A stretch of DNA of 64,000 nt. Source: Kaistella sp. 97-N-M2 (GTDB lineage Bacteria > Bacteroidota > Bacteroidia > Flavobacteriales > Weeksellaceae). The stretch covers positions 1,488,001 to 1,552,000 of the forward strand of contig NZ_CP090976.1 of the NCBI RefSeq assembly GCF_021513235.1. The letters run 5' to 3'. Made by a program: the position numbers and the translations under genes. Below the pieces are notes generated by a model. That model was not told where the DNA came from. It was given only the letters and a program-made list of their open reading frames with translations, and searched no databases. Every line of letters starts with the position of its first letter. The stretch's first letter is position 1. Below are positions 18,757 to 28,743 of this stretch, in pieces.

Positions 18757-21348
18757 ATGAACTTAAATCAATATACCGTAAAGTCACAGGAAGCCATCCA
18801 AAAAGCGCAACAGATTGCCATGGAATTTGGCAACCAAAGCATTGAACCGCAACATGTACTCGAAGGAATTTTTCAGGTAGATGAAAACATTTCTACATTT
18901 TTAATGAAAAAATCTGAAGCTGAAATTACTTTGGTAAGAGAGAGAAACAGAGAAAATTTAGAAAAACTGCCAAAAGTGGAGGGCGGCAATATTTATCTTT
19001 CCCAAACTGCAAACAAAGTTTTGCTGGATGCTCCCAATATCGCAAAAAAAATGGGTGATGAATTTGTTACGATCGAACATCTTTGGCTGTCCCTTTTAGA
19101 AGTGAATTCCGTCGTTTCGAAAATGCTGAAAGATATGGGCGTAACGAAAAAAGGTCTCGAAACCGCCATCAACGAATTGCGTAAAGGTTCCAAAGCCACT
19201 TCCGCAAGTTCTGAAGAAACTTACCAAAGTTTAAATAAATATGCAAAAAACTTCAACGTCCTCGCCGCGGAGGGCAAACTCGATCCTGTAATTGGACGCG
19301 ATGAAGAAATTCGACGGGTGCTGCAGATTCTTTCGCGAAGAACTAAAAATAACCCGATTTTAATTGGAGAACCCGGCGTGGGTAAAACTGCGATTGCAGA
19401 AGGGATTGCGCACCGCATCATTTCCGGTGATATTCCCGAAAATCTGCAGGACAAAACCTTGTATTCCTTGGACATGGGCGCTTTGATTGCCGGCGCAAAA
19501 TATAAAGGCGAGTTCGAAGAACGGTTGAAATCCGTCATCAACGAAGTAACAAAATCCGAAGGGCAGATTATTCTTTTCATCGACGAGATTCATACGCTTG
19601 TAGGTGCCGGTGGCGGCGAAGGCGCCATGGATGCCGCCAATATTCTGAAACCAGCTCTGGCGCGTGGCGAACTCCGGGCAATTGGTGCGACAACCTTAAA
19701 CGAATATCAAAAATATTTCGAAAAAGACAAAGCCCTAGAAAGACGTTTCCAAAAAGTGATGGTGGAAGAGCCCGACACAGAATCGGCGATTTCTATTTTA
19801 CGTGGAATTAAAGATAAATACGAAGCTCACCACAAAGTCCGCATCAAAGACGAAGCAATTATCGCCGCGGTGGAGCAGTCTCAACGTTATATTTCGGATC
19901 GGTTTTTACCAGACAAAGCCATCGATTTGATTGATGAAGCTTCCGCTAAATTACGTATGGAAATCAATTCGAAACCTGAAGAACTCGACGTTTTGGATCG
20001 GAAACTTATGCAGATGGAAATTGAGCTCGCCGCCATTTCACGAGAAGGAAATGATATTAAAGTGAGTCATTTAAAGGAAGATATTTCCAAAGTTTCCGAA
20101 CAGCGCAACGAAATCAATGCGAAATGGCTGAAAGAAAAACAAAAATCTGAGGATTTAACATCCATTAAAAAAGATATTGAAGCCTTAAAACTCGAAGCCG
20201 AACGGGCCTCCAGAATAGGCGATTACGCTAAAGTTGCGGAAATTCAGTACGGGAAAATTAAAGAGAAAGAAGATGATTTGCAGAAACTCGAACTCGAAAT
20301 GCAAAACCATCAAAATGAATTGATTAAGGAGGAAGTTACCGCCGAAAATATTTCCGAAGTTATTTCCAAATGGACCGGAATTCCCGTTACAAAACTGATT
20401 CAGTCTGAACGCGAAAAATTATTGCACCTCGAAGACGAACTCCACAAAAGAGTGGTGGGGCAGGAAGAAGCCATTACCTCCGTCGCCGATGCCATCCGAC
20501 GAAACCGCGCGGGACTGAACGACGAGAAAAAACCGATCGGAAGTTTCCTTTTCCTGGGAACAACCGGTGTGGGTAAAACTGAGTTGGCGAAAGCCCTCGC
20601 AGAATATCTCTTTAATGATGAAAATAACATGACCAGAATCGACATGAGCGAATACCAAGAAAGGCACGCCGTGTCGCGACTTGTTGGTGCGCCTCCCGGA
20701 TATGTGGGTTACGACGAAGGCGGACAGTTAACGGAAGCGGTTCGCAGAAGACCATATTCTGTGGTTCTTTTGGATGAAATTGAAAAAGCGCATCCGGATG
20801 TATTCAATACTTTACTACAGGTTTTGGATGATGGCCGTTTAACGGATAACAAAGGCCGACTGGTGAATTTCAAAAATTCAATTATCATCATGACGTCCAA
20901 TTTGGGATCGCATTTGATTCAGGAAAATTTCGAAACAATTACCGACGATAATGTAGCACAAGTCGTAGATAAGACCAAAGATGAGGTTTTTGCGCTGTTG
21001 AAGCAGACCTTGAGGCCCGAATTTTTAAATCGTATCGACGAAACTGTTTTATTCCAGCCTTTAAACAAAAAAGAAATCGGCAAAATTGTACATTACCAAC
21101 TTCGCGGATTTAACCAAATGCTAGAAAAACGTGGAATAATCATGACTGCAACAGATGATGCCATACAATATATTACAGACAAAGGTTACGACCCAAGTTT
21201 TGGTGCAAGACCTTTAAAAAGAGTTTTGCAACAGGAGGTTTTGAACAAATTATCGAAAGAAATCCTGGCCGGAAATGTGAACGATGGCGACCGAATTACC
21301 CTGGATTATTTTGATGAAAGTGGTTTGGTTTTCCGTCCAACCGAATAA
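18757..21348 (+). CDS. clpB: ATP-dependent disaggregase ClpB
   Basis: Hexameric AAA+ chaperone that pulls polypeptides out of aggregates, with DnaK. The 863 residues are full length and contain, in order, an N-terminal Clp repeat domain, AAA1 with Walker A GEPGVGKT and Walker B FIDEIH, a long coiled-coil middle domain (about 400-530), AAA2 with Walker A GTTGVGKT and Walker [10 protein letters not shown], and a ClpB C-terminal small domain ([11 protein letters not shown]). The middle domain separates ClpB from ClpC. No clear heat-shock operator was found upstream. Confidence 0.98.
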   Translation: MNLNQYTVKSQEAIQKAQQIAMEFGNQSIEPQHVLEGIFQVDENISTFLMKKSEAEITLVRERNRENLEKLPKVEGGNIYLSQTANKVLLDAPNIAKKMGDEFVTIEHLWLSLLEVNSVVSKMLKDMGVTKKGLETAINELRKGSKATSASSEETYQSLNKYAKNFNVLAAEGKLDPVIGRDEEIRRVLQILSRRTKNNPILIGEPGVGKTAIAEGIAHRIISGDIPENLQDKTLYSLDMGALIAGAKYKGEFEERLKSVINEVTKSEGQIILFIDEIHTLVGAGGGEGAMDAANILKPALARGELRAIGATTLNEYQKYFEKDKALERRFQKVMVEEPDTESAISILRGIKDKYEAHHKVRIKDEAIIAAVEQSQRYISDRFLPDKAIDLIDEASAKLRMEINSKPEELDVLDRKLMQMEIELAAISREGNDIKVSHLKEDISKVSEQRNEINAKWLKEKQKSEDLTSIKKDIEALKLEAERASRIGDYAKVAEIQYGKIKEKEDDLQKLELEMQNHQNELIKEEVTAENISEVISKWTGIPVTKLIQSEREKLLHLEDELHKRVVGQEEAITSVADAIRRNRAGLNDEKKPIGSFLFLGTTGVGKTELAKALAEYLFNDENNMTRIDMSEYQERHAVSRLVGAPPGYVGYDEGGQLTEAVRRRPYSVVLLDEIEKAHPDVFNTLLQVLDDGRLTDNKGRLVNFKNSIIIMTSNLGSHLIQENFETITDDNVAQVVDKTKDEVFALLKQTLRPEFLNRIDETVLFQPLNKKEIGKIVHYQLRGFNQMLEKRGIIMTATDDAIQYITDKGYDPSFGARPLKRVLQQEVLNKLSKEILAGNVNDGDRITLDYFDESGLVFRPTE

Positions 21349-21561
21349 TTACGATTTGCAAGTTCGACAGTGAAATTACACAGAAACTTGGTATAATTTT
21401 TTATAGTATAGCATTTTATTAAGCTGATTAGCAATCTCAATGAAGAGAATTGATGAAATAAAATCCAATAAATTTTGTCATTTCATAAATAATATATTTC
21501 TTTGCGGTATTCTAATGCTGTTAAAGGCGAAGGAATAAATTTTTTTCATCATTTGTGTTTT

Positions 21562-21594
21562 AGAATCCATCAGTCATGATGGATTCTTTTTTTT
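21562..21594 (+). terminator. Terminator downstream of clpB
   Basis: Perfect 11-base arms (21562-21572 and 21577-21587) with a 4-base loop and a T run to 21594. It is 214 bases after the clpB stop and partly overlaps the 3' end of the convergent gene. Confidence 0.85.
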
Positions 21595-22426
21595 ATTTAT
21601 TAAAACGCAGCGTTACAAGAAGTGGAAAGTGATCCGACGGATAAAGAAGGTTCTCGCGCCGGTCGTTAATTGTTCGAAAGGTTTCCGTTTCAAACTTTTT
21701 TACAAAAATATAATCGATTCTCTGCGTCGGGATGGTTTTAATATCGAAAGCGGTAAAAGTGCCATTCGGACCGTACGGTTTCTGCGCGGAATGATAGTAA
21801 GTGTTGATGAGGTTTTTCGAAATTATTTTAATCGGTTCGGAATCATCCGTTAAATTAAAGTCGCCTGTTAAAACCACCGGAAGATCTTGCGTGTTGAATT
21901 TTTTTATTTTCTCTAAAATTAATTTGGATGAATTTACGCGCGCTACATTTCCCACATGATCGAAATGAACATTGAATGCCCAGAATTTCTTGCCGTCTTT
22001 TTTCAATTTAAATAAAGCATACGTGCAAACCCTGTTGTAAGCCGCATCCCAACCTTTCGACGGAATATCCGGAGTTTCGCTGAGCCAAAAAGTACCGGAT
22101 TTTAAGACTTCAATTTTTGCCATTTCATAAAATATTGCGGAATATTCGCCTTTGTTTTGTCCGTCGTCCCGGCCCACGCCCACAAAATTATAATTTTTAA
22201 GACCGCTTTTGATGTCATTCATCTGCTCCGGCAGCGCTTCCTGCACGCCGAAAAAATCCGGATGGTAATAATCCAAGAGCTGTATCGCTTCGGTTTTTCG
22301 GTTTTCCCAGGAATTTTCCTGATCCGATTCTAACGAAAGGCGAATATTATACGTCATCACTTTCAGAACCTGACTTTGGTTCGAAGTAAAAAAGAGCAGC
22401 GTTATAAGTCCGAGCAGTCTTTTCAT
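21593..22426 (-). CDS. Exported endonuclease/exonuclease/phosphatase family protein
   Basis: The start is placed at the ATG at 22426, giving 277 residues; a TTG two codons earlier is less likely. A signal peptide (MKRLLGLITLLFFTSNQSQ) points to the periplasm or beyond. The EEP fold motifs are visible: VMTYNIR at the N-terminus, the metal-binding Glu in FFGVQEAL, NVHFDH, LTGDFN, and the C-terminal RIDYIFV and PSDHFPL. Such proteins cleave phosphodiesters or dephosphorylate small molecules. The substrate cannot be told from sequence. Confidence 0.88.
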   Translation of the reverse strand: MKRLLGLITLLFFTSNQSQVLKVMTYNIRLSLESDQENSWENRKTEAIQLLDYYHPDFFGVQEALPEQMNDIKSGLKNYNFVGVGRDDGQNKGEYSAIFYEMAKIEVLKSGTFWLSETPDIPSKGWDAAYNRVCTYALFKLKKDGKKFWAFNVHFDHVGNVARVNSSKLILEKIKKFNTQDLPVVLTGDFNLTDDSEPIKIISKNLINTYYHSAQKPYGPNGTFTAFDIKTIPTQRIDYIFVKKFETETFRTINDRRENLLYPSDHFPLLVTLRFNK

Positions 22427-22518
22427 TTTCAATTTTTTAAGGTTTCTAAAGGTAATTATTTATGTTGAAATAAGATCAACTCTGCCCGCAAGATAGTCTG
22501 CAATTCAATTAGTTTCAC

Positions 22519-22526
22519 TACTTTTG
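22519..22526 (+). promoter_or_regulatory. Candidate -7 promoter element for the ABC-F gene
   Basis: TACTTTTG matches the Bacteroidota -7 consensus TAnnTTTG and lies 39 bases before the ATG. No convincing -33 TTG is seen at the expected distance. Confidence 0.4.
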
Positions 22527-22564
22527 CACCTCGAAAATTCACTTATCAATTAGCATTCAAAAAT

Positions 22565-24490
22565 ATGATTTCGGTTCAAAATTTAGGTCTTCATCATTCA
22601 GGAAATTACCTTTTTCAAAACGTCAACTTTACCATCAAAAAAGATGATAAAATCGGTTTGGTGGGGAAAAATGGAGCGGGTAAATCTACTTTGTTAAAAA
22701 TGCTTACGGGCGAAATTAATTTTTACGAAGGCAGTATTGTTCAGGAAGGCGCCGTAACCATTGGGTTTTTAAAACAGGATTTGGATTTCGTAAAAGGCCG
22801 TACCGTTTGGAATGAAACCCTTCAGGCATTCGAAGCCATTAATGCGATGAAGAACGAACTGGAAGACGTAAACCATCAAATGGTGACGAGAACCGATTAT
22901 GAAAGCGATTACTACGAAAATTTAATTCACCGTATGACGGAACTGAATGATCTGTTAATGCATCATGACGCGTACAATTTGGAAGGCGATGTCGAAAAAG
23001 TTTTGCTAGGATTAGGTTTCAAGGCTGATGATTTTCACAAGATTACCGACGAATTTTCCGGTGGATGGAGAATGCGGATTGAGCTGGCGAAACTGCTTTT
23101 GCAGAAAAATGATCTCATGTTGTTGGATGAGCCGACCAATCACCTGGATATGGAATCCATCATTTGGCTGGAATCATTTTTAAAAGAATATCCCGGTGCT
23201 ATTGTTTTGGTAAGTCACGATAAGCAATTTATGACCTCTGTTTGCAACCGGACTTTCGACATTAACAACAAAAAAGTCGACGATTACAAAGCCAATTACA
23301 CCAAATATCTGGAATTGAGTTCGGAAAGGAAAGAAAAACAAATTCAGGCCAAGAAAAATCAGGATGTCGAGATCAAGCAAATGGAAGATAACATCAACCG
23401 TTTCCGGGCTTCTGCCACCAAATCTTCGTTTGCGCAATCTTTGATCAAAAAATTAGATAAACTGGAAAGAATTGAAGTGGATACCGACGATGTTTCCAAA
23501 TTCAATATCCGTTTCCAGCCCGCGGTAACTCCGGGAAAAGTTATTTTCGAAGCCAAAAACTTAGGAAAAGCATACGGTAAAAAACAGGTTTTTGATGAGG
23601 TTGATTTCTTTATCGAAAGGGGACAGCGCATTGCTTTACTGGGGCAAAACGGGCAGGGCAAAACAACAATTGCAAAAATCCTTTCCGGAGAAATCACCGA
23701 TTATTCCGGCGAATGGAATCTGGGGCACAACGTTAACATCGGTTATTTTGCGCAGAACCAGGAAGAAGTTTTAACGCCGAATAAAACCGTTTTAGAAGAA
23801 GCTGAAGATGCGGCAACCGAAGAAACGCGCCCAAGAGTACGCGATTTGTTGGGAAGTTTCCTTTTTCAGGGCGATGATGTGACGAAGAAAACAAAAGTAC
23901 TTTCGGGTGGCGAAAGAAACCGTTTGGCTTTGTGTAAATTATTGCTTCGTCCTTTCAATACGTTGATTATGGATGAGCCCACGAATCACCTGGATATTCA
24001 GTCCAAGGAAATTATTAAACTGGCTTTGCAGAAATTTGAAGGAACATTAATCGTTATTTCTCACGACCGGGAATTTTTACAGGGCTTGAGCGATAAAATT
24101 TTCGAATTCCGGGATGGGCGAATGAAAGAATTTCTGGGTGATGTGAATGAATACTTAGAATTCCGTCAAAAAGAAAGCATTCGCGAGATCTCTGCAGAGA
24201 AATCCAAGTTACAGGAACTTCGGAACGAACCCGTCGTCGAAAAAGAAGTTGCAAAACCCGTGGAAAAAGCGCCTGTTATGGTTTCGAAAGATCAAAAGAA
24301 TATTCAAAATAAAATTAAAAAAGTAGAAGAGCGGATTTCTGACCTCGAATTAAAGATCGAGGAAATGGAAGCCACCTTCACCAAAGAAAATCCTTCCGAA
24401 GAAACTTTAGAAGTTTACAATACAAAGAAAGCAGATTTAGATTTGGCTTTGCAGGAATGGGAGTTTTTGGGAACGCAGTTAGAAGCGTAA
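22565..24490 (+). CDS. ABC-F family ATPase
   Basis: A soluble protein with two ATP-binding cassettes and no membrane segment. The 641 residues include Walker A GKNGAGKST (34-42) and GQNGQGKTT, signature motifs SGGWRMR and SGGERNR, and two LDEPTNHLD Walker B motifs. The linker between the cassettes is charged, and the last 100 residues form a coiled coil (KKVEERISDLELKIEEMEA), as in Uup/YheS-type members. ABC-F proteins act on the ribosome to relieve stalling, and some give antibiotic resistance; which applies here is unknown. The gene is alone, with a strong terminator. Confidence 0.93.
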   Translation: MISVQNLGLHHSGNYLFQNVNFTIKKDDKIGLVGKNGAGKSTLLKMLTGEINFYEGSIVQEGAVTIGFLKQDLDFVKGRTVWNETLQAFEAINAMKNELEDVNHQMVTRTDYESDYYENLIHRMTELNDLLMHHDAYNLEGDVEKVLLGLGFKADDFHKITDEFSGGWRMRIELAKLLLQKNDLMLLDEPTNHLDMESIIWLESFLKEYPGAIVLVSHDKQFMTSVCNRTFDINNKKVDDYKANYTKYLELSSERKEKQIQAKKNQDVEIKQMEDNINRFRASATKSSFAQSLIKKLDKLERIEVDTDDVSKFNIRFQPAVTPGKVIFEAKNLGKAYGKKQVFDEVDFFIERGQRIALLGQNGQGKTTIAKILSGEITDYSGEWNLGHNVNIGYFAQNQEEVLTPNKTVLEEAEDAATEETRPRVRDLLGSFLFQGDDVTKKTKVLSGGERNRLALCKLLLRPFNTLIMDEPTNHLDIQSKEIIKLALQKFEGTLIVISHDREFLQGLSDKIFEFRDGRMKEFLGDVNEYLEFRQKESIREISAEKSKLQELRNEPVVEKEVAKPVEKAPVMVSKDQKNIQNKIKKVEERISDLELKIEEMEATFTKENPSEETLEVYNTKKADLDLALQEWEFLGTQLEA

Positions 24491-24521
24491 CCCAAAATTA
24501 ATCTAAAAAATATACGTATAT

Positions 24522-24558
24522 AACCGTGTCAAGGCTCAAAACCTTGACACGGTTTTTT
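24522..24558 (+). terminator. Terminator after the ABC-F gene
   Basis: Thirteen-base perfect arms (24522-24534 and 24542-24554), a 7-base loop and a T run. Confidence 0.92.
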
Positions 24559-24638
24559 ATTATTCAGAAACATGAATTTTTCCTGTGAAATTGGAGTTGC
24601 AGAAAATATTATATTTGATTTTAATTAAAATACTTTTT

Positions 24639-25463
24639 ATGAAAATAAAATACCTTTTTCAAGTTCTTCTTTTTTCGATATTTATGATTTCTTGCAGTAG
24701 AGACGCAGAACCCGAAACAATGGTAGAGAAGAAACATTAACTACTAAAGTTAAAACCGGTTATCTTTACCCGGATCTGCGGATCCAAAATTTAGCTGAAG
24801 TTAATTTCATGTTCGAATATGACAGCCAAAAAAGAGTGACGAAAAAAAACGGAGGATTTCTTTCAATCTCCGGATCAACAGGTTTTAACGCATCATTTAC
24901 AGATAAAATATATACTTCAGTCCTTTATGATAATGATAAAGTAACCGTAGAAGATTTTTATAATTCCACCGAATTTACCGTCCCAAAAAATAGTAAGTAT
25001 TTTACTTTAAGTTCTTCGAATTTGATTGCGGAAAAAGAAGTGCCAGATAGATTTAGTTCTTATAGGTATAAAAAAGAATTTTACTATTATAAAAATGGTC
25101 TTCTAGACGAAATAAAGACCACTTTTCCCAATGCACTATATGATCCAACTGATCCCAATGATTATATCGAAACTTATTCTGAAAGATTTTATTATGATGT
25201 TACAGGAAATTTAACAAGGACAGAATACTTTGAACTTCATGATGGGGTTAAAACGGAAAACAAACGCATTCGACAGTTTGAAAATTATGATAATTCGGGC
25301 AATCCGTTCAAGAGATTTACACTTTTGGATGAACCGCTCACTTTCCAAAAATAATTTTAGAAGTTACAGGGAAGAAGTGTATAGATTTGATGAATTAATC
25401 TCGAGAAAGACGCAAGAATGGACTTTTAATTATGATGCAAACGGACAAATCATAATCAATTAA
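24639..25463 (+). pseudogene. Lipoprotein gene with two apparent frameshifts
   Basis: An ATG at 24639 starts a lipoprotein signal (MKIKYLFQVLLFSIFMISC) that reaches a stop at 24736-24738 (TAA). Adding one A to the AAA at 24732-24734 restores the frame into KKTLTTKVKTGYLYPDL and the long frame that continues to 25354. Removing one A from the five-A run near 25350 then joins LTFQ to NNFRSYREEVYRFDE and ends at 25463. Net frame is kept, so the ancestral product was about 274 residues. It resembles uncharacterised Flavobacteriia lipoproteins with YD-type repeats (FEYDSQKRVTKK, FNYDANGQI). It may be a real pseudogene or a sequence error. Confidence 0.7.
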
Positions 25464-25513
25464 GAATCTTTTGTGCAAAACGTTATTAGTTTTTAGCTAC
25501 AAAAACATTTTAG

Positions 25514-25541
25514 AAATCACCAAAGTCTCGGTGATTTTTTT
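25514..25541 (+). terminator. Terminator after the frameshifted lipoprotein gene
   Basis: AAATCACC (25514-25521) pairs with GGTGATTT (25530-25537), followed by T residues. Confidence 0.75.
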
Positions 25542-25614
25542 GATTTTTAGAAATGATCATCAACATTAAACATCCCCCTGAATTTGCTATCTTTACATTT
25601 CAAATTTTGTTTCT

Positions 25615-26943
25615 ATGAATCACAGTCCGGTTGAAGGTTTTTCTAAACTTTCAAAACAAAGAAAAATCGATTGGCTTATTAAAGAATATCTGAGTGATGA
25701 CCGCAGTTACGAACAGGTTCTTCAGCAATATTGGAACGGCGACGAAACTTTGCAAAAACTTCACGAAGAATTTTCCGAAAACACCATTTCCAACTTTTAT
25801 ATGCCTTACAGCATTGCCCCGAATTTCCTTATCGACGGAAAATTATTTGCGCTGCCTATGGCCGTAGAAGAAAGTTCCGTAGTCGCGGCGGCTTCGAAGG
25901 CTGCGAAATTCTGGATCGATAAAGGCGGGTTCAAAACAACCATCATCAACACGAAGAAATTAGGTCACACCCATTTTATAATGGCCGTGGAACCTCATAA
26001 AATACTGCATTTTTTCAATTTCAAATTAAAGAAAAGATTATTTGAAGCAACCGAAGCCGTAACGAAAAACATGCGCAACCGCGGCGGCGGAATCTTAAAC
26101 ATCCGTCTGATCGACAAAACCGTCGATCTCGAAAATTATTTTCAGCTGAAAGCCAGTTTCGACACGGTGGATTCCATGGGCGCGAATTTCATTAATTCGT
26201 GTTTGGAGCAGTTTGGAAAAACCTTGGTTGAAGAGGTTCAAAAAGACGAAGAATTCACGCAGGAAGAAAAAGATTCTTTACAGATCGTGATGAACATTTT
26301 GTCCAACTTTACGCCGGACTGTATTGTGCGCGCGGAAGTTTCCTGTAAAATCGAGGATCTGAAGGACGACAGCGGCATTTCCAACGAGGAATTCGCAACC
26401 AAATTCAAACGTGCCGTTACAATTGCCGAAATCGAACCTTTCCGCGCCACCACACATAACAAAGGAATTATGAACGGTGTTGATGCCGTTGTGATCGCAA
26501 CCGGAAACGATTTTCGCGCGACCGAAGCCTGCGCTCATGCGTACGCGGCAAAAGACGGAAAATATTCAAGTCTAACGCATTGCACGATCAATAACGGAAT
26601 TTTTAGATTCTGGATCGATTTGCCGATTTCCGTGGGCGTTGTCGGTGGTTTAACCAATCTTCATCCACTGGTGAAATTCTCGTTGGCACTTTTAGGAAAG
26701 CCTTCTGCGCAGGAGCTCATGAGCATTTTAGCCGTTTCGGGTTTGGCCCAAAATTTCGGCGCTCTGCGTTCCCTGGTGACTACTGGTATTCAAAAAGGTC
26801 ACATGAAAATGCATCTGTTTAATATTTTGAATCAGCTTGGCGCGACGGAAGAGGAGAAAAATCATTTTGTAACGTATTTTAAAGACAAAACCGTAACGCA
26901 TCATGAAGTTATTAATGAATTTAACCATCTAAGAAATAAATAA
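25615..26943 (+). CDS. mvaA: Class II hydroxymethylglutaryl-CoA reductase
   Basis: Reduces HMG-CoA to mevalonate, giving precursors for isoprenoids; Flavobacteriia use the mevalonate pathway. The 442 residues match the class II (degradative-type) enzyme. Visible motifs are EESSVVAAASKAA, the catalytic region DSMGANFIN, TTHNKGIMNGVDAV, and the C-terminal GLAQNFGALRSLVT...GHMKMH. There is no membrane domain, as expected for class II. It heads a tightly spaced unit; the next start codon follows its stop directly. Confidence 0.95.
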   Translation: MNHSPVEGFSKLSKQRKIDWLIKEYLSDDRSYEQVLQQYWNGDETLQKLHEEFSENTISNFYMPYSIAPNFLIDGKLFALPMAVEESSVVAAASKAAKFWIDKGGFKTTIINTKKLGHTHFIMAVEPHKILHFFNFKLKKRLFEATEAVTKNMRNRGGGILNIRLIDKTVDLENYFQLKASFDTVDSMGANFINSCLEQFGKTLVEEVQKDEEFTQEEKDSLQIVMNILSNFTPDCIVRAEVSCKIEDLKDDSGISNEEFATKFKRAVTIAEIEPFRATTHNKGIMNGVDAVVIATGNDFRATEACAHAYAAKDGKYSSLTHCTINNGIFRFWIDLPISVGVVGGLTNLHPLVKFSLALLGKPSAQELMSILAVSGLAQNFGALRSLVTTGIQKGHMKMHLFNILNQLGATEEEKNHFVTYFKDKTVTHHEVINEFNHLRNK

Positions 26944-27114
26944 ATGTTCGGAATCATCTTAGCCGTCGCCATCATGGTTTTCGGTATCTTTCTTAAAACC
27001 ACCAACGACCCGAAATTCGCAGGTTCCAAAAAATTTTCCTGGATGTTTATTATTCTGGGCATTTTAAGTGTGGTAGGGAAATTAGTCATCATGTATCAAA
27101 AAGGAGAATTATAA
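26944..27114 (+). CDS. 56-residue membrane microprotein
   Basis: A short frame that begins at the base after the mvaA stop and ends one base before the DUF423 gene. It encodes two hydrophobic segments, MFGIILAVAIMVFGIF and WMFIILGILSVVGKLVIM, separated by a basic loop (KTTNDPKFAGSKK). The tight spacing on both sides and the clean membrane topology support it as a real gene. No family is recognised. Confidence 0.7.
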   Translation: MFGIILAVAIMVFGIFLKTTNDPKFAGSKKFSWMFIILGILSVVGKLVIMYQKGEL

Positions 27115-27115
27115 A

Positions 27116-27502
27116 ATGAAAAATGCAACATTAATCATTGGCGCGATTTACGGATTGGTTTCCGTTATTTTAGGCGCTTTCGGCGCGCACGCTTTAAAAA
27201 AAGTAATTTCCGTGGAGAAACTTGCGAGTTTTGAAACTGGCGTAAGATATCAGATGTATTCCGCTCTGTTTTTATTGGTGGTCGGCTACATTTTGAAATT
27301 TGAAACGCCCTCCGAAAAATGGATCTCAATTTTAATGATTGCGGGAACATTTATTTTCTCCGTGACGATTTATCTCTTGGCTTTCAGCGAAGTTGCGGCC
27401 ATTCCGACGAAAATTGTGGGACCTCTCACGCCGCTCGGCGGCCTGTTGATGATTGTTTCCTGGGCGATGTTGATTTGGTATTTCGTAAAAAATAAGGTTT
27501 AA
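27116..27502 (+). CDS. DUF423 family membrane protein
   Basis: A 128-residue inner-membrane protein with four predicted transmembrane segments. Family signatures are GAFGAHALKK near residues 21-30, ETGVRYQMYSAL, a GTFIFSVTIYLLA segment, and GPLTPLGGLLMI. The function of DUF423 proteins is not known. It overlaps the next gene by one base (TAATG), so it belongs to the mvaA transcript. Confidence 0.9.
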   Translation: MKNATLIIGAIYGLVSVILGAFGAHALKKVISVEKLASFETGVRYQMYSALFLLVVGYILKFETPSEKWISILMIAGTFIFSVTIYLLAFSEVAAIPTKIVGPLTPLGGLLMIVSWAMLIWYFVKNKV

Positions 27503-27759
27503 TGTTCTTCTTTTTCGGATTTAACAAAAAACCCGTGGGCAAAGAACAGCGCAAACTCCGGAAAAATGGTTTGGAGGTGAACGCCCTCATCACGGTCTAT
27601 AAAAAATATTTTGAGCTTTTCTTTATTCCAATTATTCCCCTCGGAAAAAGTTACAGCATTTATATCCCGCATTCCGATGAGTATTTTGAAGACGGATTTT
27701 TCGGTAAAATTCCGCCCGAATATTTAGAGATTTGTAAAGAAGTCGGAAGACTCTACTGA
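27502..27759 (+). CDS. Zinc-ribbon-like small protein lacking the Cys ligands
   Basis: An 85-residue protein starting MFFFFGF, followed by a basic segment and KYFELFFIPIIPLGKSYSIYIP. This layout matches the small zinc-ribbon family proteins (often MFFIFG...CPNC...WFTLFFIPIIP...CP.C) but only one Cys remains, so zinc binding is unlikely. Assignment rests on the shared N-terminal and FFIPIIP segments. The one-base overlap with DUF423 shows it is translated with it. Confidence 0.65.
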   Translation: MFFFFGFNKKPVGKEQRKLRKNGLEVNALITVYKKYFELFFIPIIPLGKSYSIYIPHSDEYFEDGFFGKIPPEYLEICKEVGRLY

Positions 27760-27760
27760 A

Positions 27761-28627
27761 ATGACCAGACCCAGAATCGCTTTATTTCTCGGCATTTTAT
27801 GCATCTCCATCTTTCCGGTTATCGTGAAGATGAATCTCACCTCGGGTTTAATTTCGGCCTTTTACCGAATGGCAATTGCCACAGCGATCATTGTACCCGT
27901 CGCGGTTTGTAAAAATAAAATGCGGCTCGAAAATCCGGCGATTTTACGGCCGGTCTTGCTCTGTGGTTTGCTCTTCGCCTGCGACATTGCGGTGTGGAAT
28001 GTTTCCATTCAGAAATCATCGGCTACACAGGCCACTTTGTTAACCAATCTTTCCCCCATCTGGGTTGGGATTTTTTCCTTCGCCTTCCTCGGATATCGCC
28101 CACGCAATAGTTTTTGGCTTGGGACCGCCATTGCCTTAACCGGAATGATCGTTTTTGTGGGTGTCGACACCATTATGGGCTTAAAACTCGATCTTGCCTT
28201 TTTCCTCGCGCTGCTGTCTGGCTTGCTTTACGCCATTTATATTTTGGTGAGCAAAAGAGTTTTGGAAAAAATCGGAGTCATTCCGTTTATGACGTACAGC
28301 ATGATCACCAGTACAATATTTTTATTTGCGGTGAATGTGTTTTTCGGTGAAAGTTTTGTGGGTTTTTCCGAAAAAGCCTGGCTCTCACTTTTCGTTCAGG
28401 GAATTGTCTGCCAGTTGATCGCCTGGCTGCTCATCAGTTACGCCACGCAAAAAATGCGGCCGACCAGAGTTTCCTTAAGCCTTTTAAGTCAGGCTATTTT
28501 TGCCACAGTCTTAGCCGCGCTTTTCGTGAACGAAAAAATTACTTCCATTCAAATGATAGGGAGCGGCATTATCCTCATCGGGATTGCAACCACTTTTTAC
28601 GAAAAGAAATCAAAGCAAATCAAGTGA
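27761..28627 (+). CDS. DMT superfamily (EamA) transporter
   Basis: A 288-residue inner-membrane protein with about ten transmembrane segments in two EamA halves. Each half ends with a typical pattern: LTNLSPIWVGIFSF in the first and SLLSQAIFATVLAALFVNEKIT in the second. EamA members export or import small metabolites, and the substrate cannot be told. It is the last gene of the mvaA operon, starting one base after the previous stop. Confidence 0.88.
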   Translation: MTRPRIALFLGILCISIFPVIVKMNLTSGLISAFYRMAIATAIIVPVAVCKNKMRLENPAILRPVLLCGLLFACDIAVWNVSIQKSSATQATLLTNLSPIWVGIFSFAFLGYRPRNSFWLGTAIALTGMIVFVGVDTIMGLKLDLAFFLALLSGLLYAIYILVSKRVLEKIGVIPFMTYSMITSTIFLFAVNVFFGESFVGFSEKAWLSLFVQGIVCQLIAWLLISYATQKMRPTRVSLSLLSQAIFATVLAALFVNEKITSIQMIGSGIILIGIATTFYEKKSKQIK

Positions 28628-28697
28628 TTTTTGAGTTCCTGCAGCGAAATTCCGCCAAATTATGGTTACGTTTCAATCATTATCCTTCAAATTTTCT

Positions 28698-28705
28698 TAA
28701 ATTTG
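28698..28705 (+). promoter_or_regulatory. Candidate -7 promoter element for sucC
   Basis: TAAATTTG matches TAnnTTTG exactly and lies 39 bases before the ATG. The -33 element is not obvious. Confidence 0.42.
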
Positions 28706-28743
28706 TAAATCTTTAAAAAAAATAAAAATCTAATTAAAATAAT

